DNA of 64,000 nt from Halichoerus grypus (lineage: Eukaryota > Chordata > Mammalia > Carnivora > Phocidae), in assembly GCF_964656455.1 (NCBI RefSeq), contig NC_135719.1:80261562-80325561 (forward strand). Direction: 5' to 3'. Below are positions 57,901-64,000 of the stretch, in pieces. The position numbers and the translations under genes were made by a program. Position 1 is the first letter of the stretch; each line of letters begins with the position of its first letter. Under the pieces are notes generated by a model that saw nothing but the letters and a program-made list of their open reading frames with translations, made no database searches and was not told the origin of the DNA.

Positions 57901-58450
57901 CGTGGTGGTTGCCTTCTTCTGTGGCTGTCCCATCTCCTTTGGTTTTTACCTTTACTGAGAAATGGCTACGTGGTTTCTGTCAAACGGAATGTACTCTTAG
58001 AAAAAGGGATTCCAATATTAGCATCTTTTCCCTCATTCTGTTTCTGACACAGTTTTCAGTGGGAAAGGGAAGGGCCTTACTGGTCCCTCTTGTCTGGAGA
58101 CTGATTACATGGCTCCTGAACAGAAGAGGGCCGCGCCACAGCTGATCCGTAGCCACCAGCTTCTGCGAGGACACGAGGCAGGTTGTGGAATAGGAAGGAC
58201 AGCTGTTGTCTGTGCTCATTTCTCTGTAGCCCCAGTGAAGCTTCTGGCATACATTGCCCTCTGATAAATCCGGTTTGCTGGCTGCGGTCGGATGGCGATG
58301 CAGAGAGTGCAAGACCAGATCTGTAACTTTTGGAAATGAATCTCTAAATACTGGGGCGTTATGCAAGAAAAGGAAATAAGAGGAGTTAGACAAACGAATA
58401 GGTACACTAGGTTTTATTTATAGTCTAGATATTGAAGTCAGGTCCATCTT

Positions 58451-58484
<34 letters not shown>

Positions 58485-59025
58485 GCTCTAGTAAGCACTA
58501 TTTTGACAGAGATGTGTCATTGGTGCAAAATGGTATGAAGAATCCCAAGTTCCTATAGTCCTTGGTCTTGCTAAAAAAATATTGCCCAAGTTTTGAGCTG
58601 GAAATATGTTTATTTGGTCAGATTTTAAGCCACCTGTCTTGAAAGATTCTTTTGAGTTAGAATAAATTCCTTTAAAAATTGGAAGTGAGGGAACGAGATA
58701 GGAAGTGTCTGGCCTGATGTGGAGAAGAGTTACACAATATGAAATGCTCCTTGGATTGCAAGAACTTCACTGGGCTTCTAAAATAGAATACTCTATGACT
58801 GCTTTTTCAGTGCGGGAAAGTGGCTGTTTTCTATAATTGCTTTTGCTCAGACAAGCATTGCCACTTAATGTAAAACACATACACATCTCCCTCTCTCCAC
58901 ACACATTGACTTGGACCATCTGCTTCTTAAATTTTTAATTTTACTAAAGTGGCAGATTTTTACTGCTATCGGTTCATATAATAAGGGTCTACATTTTGAA
59001 CATTTCTTTGATCACTATCATGAGT
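54991..59025. other. Long spacer between TRAV11 and TRAV12 with no recognised gene
   Basis: I find no leader/V exon pair or RSS on either strand. An A run lies at 56607-56627 and an AAT microsatellite at 58452-58484. A 137-codon minus-strand open frame (57980-58393) has no domain I recognise, and a second frame overlaps it. It is most likely chance. No L1 or SINE is obvious here, unlike most of the window. Confidence 0.5.
58452..58484. repeat. AAT trinucleotide microsatellite
   Basis: About eleven perfect ATA/AAT units between GTCCATCTTT and AGCTCTAG. Confidence 0.95.
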
Positions 59026-59070
59026 CCACAAGATGGCAATGTTTTCTCAGGGAGTGAAGAAAGCTCTCAA

Positions 59071-59106
<36 letters not shown>

Positions 59107-59277
59107 AGAAGAGGAGAGGAGGGGCTTGGTGGTGTAGCAGGGGTGGTGAAAAAGTCTGTTTTTTCCTAATTGGTAGGAAAGCAGAAGAATTTGAAATGTC
59201 TGAGCTAGACTCATTTTTTTTTTTTTTTTTTAGGGCTTAAAATCTGAATCCACAGTGAAGCAGGGAAGGAAAGAACG
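59026..59277 (+). promoter_or_regulatory. TRAV12 promoter region: CTCF-like motif and inverted CCAAT box
   Basis: CCACAAGATGGCAATG (59026-59041) resembles the motif before TRAV10 and TRAV13-B; the shared core with TRAV10 is AAGATGGCARTGTTTTC. A GT/GA microsatellite (59071-59106) follows, then an inverted CCAAT box (59169-59173, 105 bp before the ATG) and a T run (59214-59231). Regulatory roles are inferred. Confidence 0.5.
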
Positions 59278-59821
59278 ATGAAGTCCTCAAGAGTTTTGCT
59301 AGTGATCCTGTGGCTTCAGTTAACCTGTGAGTTTTGGGAATCTCTCTGGGAATATAAAGTACAATATTTGGAGTTTTATCTATTCTGGACCTGTGGGTAG
59401 AAACATGAATATTTTTCCCCCACTAAGGGAGGGTTGGGGTAGGAGGCCTATGAAAATTCATTTAAACTCTGGGGAGTAAGGATTCACTACCCAATGAATA
59501 TCCTTTGACAGACCACTGTCTTTTGCATAGGGATGAGGAGTCAACAGAAGGGAGTGGAGCAGAGTCCTGGATCTCTGAGCGTTCTGGAGGGAGCCACTGC
59601 TTCTCTCAGCTGCAATTATAGTGACGGTGCTTCCCAGTACTTCATGTGGTACAGACAGTATTCCGGGAAGGGTCCCGAGCTGCTGATGTACATGTACTCC
59701 AAAGGTGACAAAAAGGAAGGAAGATTTTGGGGGCAGGTCGATAGAGCAAAACAGTACGTCTCCCTGCTCATCAGAGACTCCCAGCCCAGCGACTCAGCCA
59801 CCTACCTCTGTGCAGTGAGCA
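59278..59821 (+). CDS. TRAV12: T-cell receptor alpha V gene, TRAV12 subgroup (functional)
   Basis: Leader exon 59278-59326 encodes [16 protein letters not shown] plus a split Trp codon; donor GTGAGT. The acceptor (TGCATAG) ends at 59530 and the V exon is 59531-59821, open throughout. FR1 has [18 protein letters not shown], then the first Cys in [10 protein letters not shown]2 is [22 protein letters not shown]3 is [20 protein letters not shown], ending [10 protein letters not shown]. Human TRAV12 shares [28 protein letters not shown] and [22 protein letters not shown]. Oddity: a Trp follows GRF where human TRAV12 has Thr. No stop or splice defect is seen. In human, TRAV12 members are among the commonly used alpha V genes. 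Confidence 0.95.
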
Positions 59822-59860
59822 CACAGTTCTCTCCTGGCACCTGCTGTCTGTACCCAAACC
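59822..59860 (+). other. 23-RSS of TRAV12
   Basis: Heptamer CACAGTT (59822-59828; last base differs from consensus), 23-bp spacer, nonamer ACCCAAACC (59852-59860). Confidence 0.93.
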
Positions 59861-60124
59861 CACTGGGGCCCCAGCAATGCCCGATATAGAACCTAGGCGT
59901 CAGGGTAGAGAAGTTCTGTTTGCTCCCGAGACGCACACGGGAATTAAGAGCATTACCCATAGCCATAGAATGCCTTATACCCACAGGCAGAGCATGGGAG
60001 CACAGAATGACTTCAGATTTCCTGAGAAGAATCTCCAAATAAGGGCCTAAAAGAATTCCAGACACAGCGGAGCTTTGTTATGGTGATTAAAGACCTGATT
60101 GGATCAATTATCAAAACCATATGG

Positions 60125-60356
60125 GGGGCGCCTGGGTGGCTCAGTTGGTTAAGCGACTGCCTTCGGCTCAGGTCATGATCCTGGAGTCCCGGGATCGAGT
60201 CCCACATCGGGCTCCCTGCTCGGCAGGGAGTCTGCTTCTCCCTCTGACCCTCCTCCTTCTCATGCTCTCTGTCTCTCATTCTCTCTCTCGCAAATAAATA
60301 AAATCTTAAAAAAAAAAAAAAAAAAAAAATTAAAAAAAAAAAAGATAAAAAAAAAA
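60125..60356 (+). mobile_element. Young-looking Can-SINE with target-site duplication
   Basis: Forward SINE close to consensus from GGGCGCCTGGGTGGCTCAGT through CTTCGGCTCAGGTCATGATC to a long, nearly pure A tail (60308-60354). Flanked by CAAAACCATATGG and ACAAACCATATGG. The A tail and low divergence mark it as the most recent insertion in the window. Confidence 0.95.
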
Positions 60357-60983
60357 CAAACCATATGGTATTGAAGATGTCTTAGAAAATACTGGTGAGG
60401 GAAGTTGATAACACCAAAGTTTATATGAAGGCCCCCCTCCCCTGACTCCTTGGCACTTTGGAATTGCCCCGCAACTTACGTCCAAGTCCAGGAAGAGTGA
60501 AGAGTGTTTGTGGCCTGATAGAAATAAGGCCTTGTAATGGATGTTACAATTACAGGGGGAAAATGTAAAAGTCACATTTATTGTAAAGTTGAAGATGTGG
60601 GCTGTTAGACAAGACATTGTTCATGTAGACCAAAGAGTGGGAAAACCTGGAAATGGGGAGTTAAGATTTCTGTTCAATTTTGTTCCCATAGTCACTGATT
60701 AAAAGGATGCAACCCAGTCGGGACTTGCTTCAAATTCTCAATCTGTGGACTGAAGACTCTTCACAAACATTTCTGAATCATGGAAGACAGATCTGAAAGG
60801 CAGTGAGAAAGAGCAGGAAGTTGTGGTGGATCAAGACACTTGAATTCTAGTTCTACTTGTGTTGTGTGTCTTCTGGTGTCATGGTGCACTGGAAAGAATT
60901 TGGTCTGTGGTGCCAGTTTGAATGTCTTTTATGTTATGGATGGGCCATTTGATCTTAGGCCCATATTATATATATTTCTCTTT
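60357..60983. other. Spacer after TRAV12
   Basis: No gene or clear repeat recognised. Confidence 0.5.
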
Positions 60984-61195
60984 TTTAAAAAAGATTTTAT
61001 TTATTTATTTATTTATGTATTGAGTATGTACAAGAGGGGGGAGGGGCATAAGAAGAGGGAGAGGAAGGAATTGCAAGCAGACTCCTCACTGAGCTGGAAG
61101 CCTGACCTGGGGCTCGATCTCATGACCCTGCAATCATGACCTGAACTGAAATCAAGAGTTGGACACTTAACCAACTGAGCCACCCAGGCTCCTCC
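60984..61195 (-). mobile_element. Can-SINE with target-site duplication
   Basis: Reverse SINE from TTAAAAAAGATTTTATTTAT to GAGCCACCCAGGCTCCTC. The sequence GCCCATATT-TATATATTTCT lies on both sides (about 60959-60980 and 61197-61218). Confidence 0.9.
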
Positions 61196-63181
61196 AGCCC
61201 ATATTCTATATATTTCTATCATATATATTTCAGGATTGATTTCTGGAATAAATGCGATTCTCTCTATATTTTACTATGCTTTTCACATGTTAGTACAGTA
61301 GCTGGATAGAGCATATGGAGGGAGACTAGCATAGCTAATCCACACATGGACCTTCAATTTGTCCCCTGTGTTCTGTCCCTCCTGCTCTCCATCATACTCT
61401 TTCTCAGCCCAGAACCTCTTCAGGGTCCTAAGAAGTAAATTTTCTTCACTCACATTTCTACTGACATCTTCTCATGCTTCATTCTGGGCTATGCTTTTCC
61501 CCTCTCTCACTCATCACTGGGCTCACATCTACTTTCCCTCTTATGGGATTGTTGATATCTTTTATATTTTTATTATTTTGCCATTATGGATTTAAGTTCA
61601 TCCCGTTTATGCTTCCAAATTTTATTTCAGTGGCAATTTTGGGGACAAAGGAGGTGAGTACATACGCTTAGTCAGATATTTTGAATCAGAAACATATCCC
61701 GGTACATTTAAAATTTCAAACTGGCTGTGGGATTTGGTTCCATGTGTGAAAGAAATCTATAGGCAGGGTCAAGAAATAAATCAGAAGCCAGAGGGAGAAC
61801 TGATTTCAGGCTGGTGCAAGTCAACAAAGGATGCAGAAAGGATTGAGCTGTTCTGTCCTTCTGAAAAGGACTCCTGTTGACCAGATTCTCATTTCACCTG
61901 AGATTTCTCTCTTTAGTTATTTCAATTTTAAGGTTTCAGTGGTCTCTAAAATAAGCCGAGGAGGGAAGTCTTCTCCCGTCAGGGTTCCATCTTACTCTTA
62001 GAGCACAGAGCAGACTCCCCCTGGTCAGTAGGCCCTGTGCCTGCTGCGTAGACTGTGTTGCTTCACTACACTGAGTGTCCCTGACGATGTAGGGAAGCCA
62101 CTTCCATGGCTTCTACACCTGCCCCTGGAAGTTCCTCTCATTTCCGTTATGCCGGCTGCACTCCGTCCAGCCTTGAGTTCATATAGTTTCACTATTTTTT
62201 CTCTTTCCTTAATTCCTTCTAGAATCACTTATTTATAGGTCATATTTTCCTTACAATTATAATTCTGCTCACTTTTCTGCAAATGCTCCTCTGTCAATGT
62301 TCTTTTTAGTGTGAGGTCCCCATCATTTGCCAAAATATATCAGTCTGTTCTGACCATCGACAATTAGAACAGGACTCTCCCTTTCTCTACTTAAACATGG
62401 GGTGCCCAAGTTACTCTCCCATAGCCTAAACACACATCAGACGTGTTCACCTGAAACCAAGGAATCTTCTTCAGACTTTCTGCCTGACAAAAAAAATTAT
62501 TGCCTTAGTAAGTTTGCACCGATTAGATAATGTCACATCTTCCAGGCTAATTTTAAGCGTCATTCAGCAGCACAAGGCCATACGAAGCTCAGCTCAGCCG
62601 AGGCAATTGATTTTAGTCATTCTGCCTGATGAATGGCTTTAAAAGGTAATACAGAGCCTCTCAGTGGTACACCAAAGTCTAGAATATTGTCTTCTGTGAC
62701 TAATTTCTCAGTGAAGTAAATTACTCTTCTATTTTTACAAAGCTCCCATTTCTCCCTTATTTTAGGATTAATGTCATACAGAAGGTGACATCATCACAGA
62801 TTCAGGGAGGCAGAAACACTTTGGTTGAAGTTCTGATGATCACCTCTCTGAAATGAGAACAGAAGACAGCTCGCTCTCTTAGATCTTTGGCCCTGCCTCT
62901 GGAGGCAGAGGGTGATGCTGCACAGATGAAACGTTTGTTCTGGTTGCAGGTCATCACCAGACACTCAGCCCCTCCTCCCTGCGGTGCTGACATCTGTGAA
63001 GAGAGGAAACTGTGACAAGAAGAGGCCCGAAGAGGAAGACTCCTTCTCACAGTCTGAAACTCGTCAAAGCACGGGACTTGTCCAGCCCAACCTCCCCACT
63101 CTTCCTGTAACTCTGAAGGCTCAGCGACCTCGGCTACTGTCCCACCTCCTCAGGAGCGCACAGTGTCTCCACTGCTCAGCC
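61196..63181. other. Spacer and 5' flank of TRAV8
   Basis: No additional V gene seen. Short frames (61359-61671, 62025-62228, 62802-63050) have no V-domain features. Bases 62560-63181 are the presumed TRAV8 promoter and 5' UTR; I see no CTCF-like or CCAAT motif comparable to those before TRAV10 and TRAV12. Confidence 0.5.
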
Positions 63182-63652
63182 ATGCTCCTGCTGCTCATCT
63201 CAGTGCTTGAGGGGATTTTTGCCCCAAGTGAGTAACACTCCCTTTCCTTTCCTTCCTAAACAAAAGTGACTGTGTTCTAATCGGATGCAGAATAAAGACA
63301 CCTTCTCTTAATAGGTAAGTCTGTCTTGGACTCACTGACTCAGGATTGATGTTTCAGGAGGAACTGTAGCCCAGTCGGTGACCCAGCCTGATGCCCATGT
63401 CACTGTCTCTGAAGAAGCTTTTCTGGAGCTGAGATGCAACTATTCTTATAGTGGAACTCCTTATCTCTACTGGTACGTGCAGCACCCCAACCAAGGCCTC
63501 CAGCTTCTCCTCCAGTACCTATCAGGGAACACCAAGGTTCAAGGTCCCAAAGGTTTCGAGGCTGAATTTAAGGACAGTGAAACCTCTTTCCACCTGAAGA
63601 AACCCTCAGCCCATTGGAACGACTCAGCTGTGTACTTCTGCGCTGTGAGTGA
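63182..63652 (+). CDS. TRAV8: T-cell receptor alpha V gene, TRAV8 subgroup (functional)
   Basis: Leader exon 63182-63227 encodes [15 protein letters not shown] plus a split Arg codon; donor GTGAGT. The acceptor (TTTCAG) ends at 63357 and the V exon is 63358-63652. Mature sequence begins [20 protein letters not shown], with the first Cys in [29 protein letters not shown] in FR2/CDR2, [20 protein letters not shown] in FR3, and [10 protein letters not shown] at the end. Human TRAV8 shares [54 protein letters not shown] longer upstream frame is open into 62984, but the hydrophobic leader with a proper donor fixes the start. The frame runs past the RSS to 63812 by chance. Confidence 0.96.
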
Positions 63653-63691
63653 CACAGTGCCTGGGACTGCAGGGGGAGCTGAACACAAACC
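63653..63691 (+). other. 23-RSS of TRAV8
   Basis: Canonical heptamer CACAGTG (63653-63659), 23-bp spacer nearly the same as that of TRAV9 (GGGACTGCAGGGGGAGCTGA), nonamer ACACAAACC (63683-63691). Confidence 0.96.
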
Positions 63692-64000
63692 TCCTGAGAC
63701 ACTGGGACTTCTTGTGACTCAAGAACTCAAGAGAGAGTTTTCCAAGATCTCCTTTTCAGTGAAGGAAAATAGGGCAGGACAGGCTGGGCCCTGGGGAACA
63801 CTTACCTCCTGAAGAGTTGCTTCAACAGCAATGCTGTGCTACATTCAGATAGACATTGTTCCAGGTGGAGGTCTTCTGATGAGTTTCTCCAGGAGAGAGG
63901 CACCCCACCAATTCCCCACCCCATTCCCACTCTGAGTATATCATTAAGTGTCAGAGTTCTGAAATGAAAAAGGCAAGAGCATTTTTATTAAAAAAAAAAA
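63692..64000. other. 3' flank of TRAV8 to window end
   Basis: No feature recognised. The window ends in an A run (63991-64000), probably the tail side of a further element cut by the window edge. Confidence 0.45.

Noticed and set aside
62984..63235. 83-codon frame running into the TRAV8 leader
   Set aside because: It overlaps the leader in another context. The typical TRAV8 leader Met at 63182, followed by a hydrophobic peptide and GTGAGT donor, is the better start.

Overview
This window is mammalian germline DNA from the V-gene part of the T-cell receptor alpha/delta locus (TRA/TRD). The evidence is eleven recognisable TRAV genes or relics, all on the + strand. Each intact one has a short leader exon, a GT-AG intron of roughly 100-250 bp, one V exon and a recombination signal (heptamer, 23-bp spacer, nonamer). 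The host is a carnivore: about twenty copies of the tRNA-derived Can-SINE family lie between the genes. The canid-specific SINEC_Cf type is not seen, and the youngest-looking SINE (60125-60356) fits an arctoid (bear, seal or mustelid group) better than a dog. That species inference is tentative. Gene names follow similarity to remembered human subgroups; no search was run.

Layout. Bases 1-2664 are flank with no V gene. From about 2665 to 40485 there are three diverged copies of a TRAV13-TRAV14-TRAV9 cassette. Unit A (about 2665-17770) carries functional TRAV13 (3073), a TRAV14 pseudogene (10386) and functional TRAV9 (15155). Bases about 17780-20060 are LINE-1 debris. Unit B (about 21770-31430) carries functional TRAV13 (22167) and TRAV9 (29013), with TRAV14 removed by a deletion whose scar is near 28845. 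Unit C (about 31435-40485) has no TRAV13 but keeps a frameshifted TRAV14 pseudogene (32401) and functional TRAV9 (38332). The 3' third carries single copies in the human order: TRAV10 (45763, functional), TRAV11 (50904, pseudogene), TRAV12 (59278, functional) and TRAV8 (63182, functional). Eight genes look usable and three are broken.

How it works together. Each intact gene supplies the leader, framework and CDR1/CDR2 of a T-cell receptor alpha chain (for some subgroups also delta). RAG cuts at the 23-RSS and joins the segment to a downstream J segment outside the window. Promoter-proximal elements recur: a CTCF-like motif in the + orientation lies about 130-255 bp upstream of several leaders, and an inverted CCAAT box lies about 90-120 bp upstream of TRAV10, TRAV12 and both TRAV13 genes.

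No wholly new system was found. The strongest unusual points are a 354-bp GAA repeat just upstream of the TRAV14-A leader where its paralogue has about three GAA units, paralogue-specific deletions that removed TRAV14 function in all three units, a broken CTCF-like site in only one TRAV13 copy, RSS spacers that fall into sequence classes, and SINE, L1 and U6 insertions with readable empty sites in sister units.
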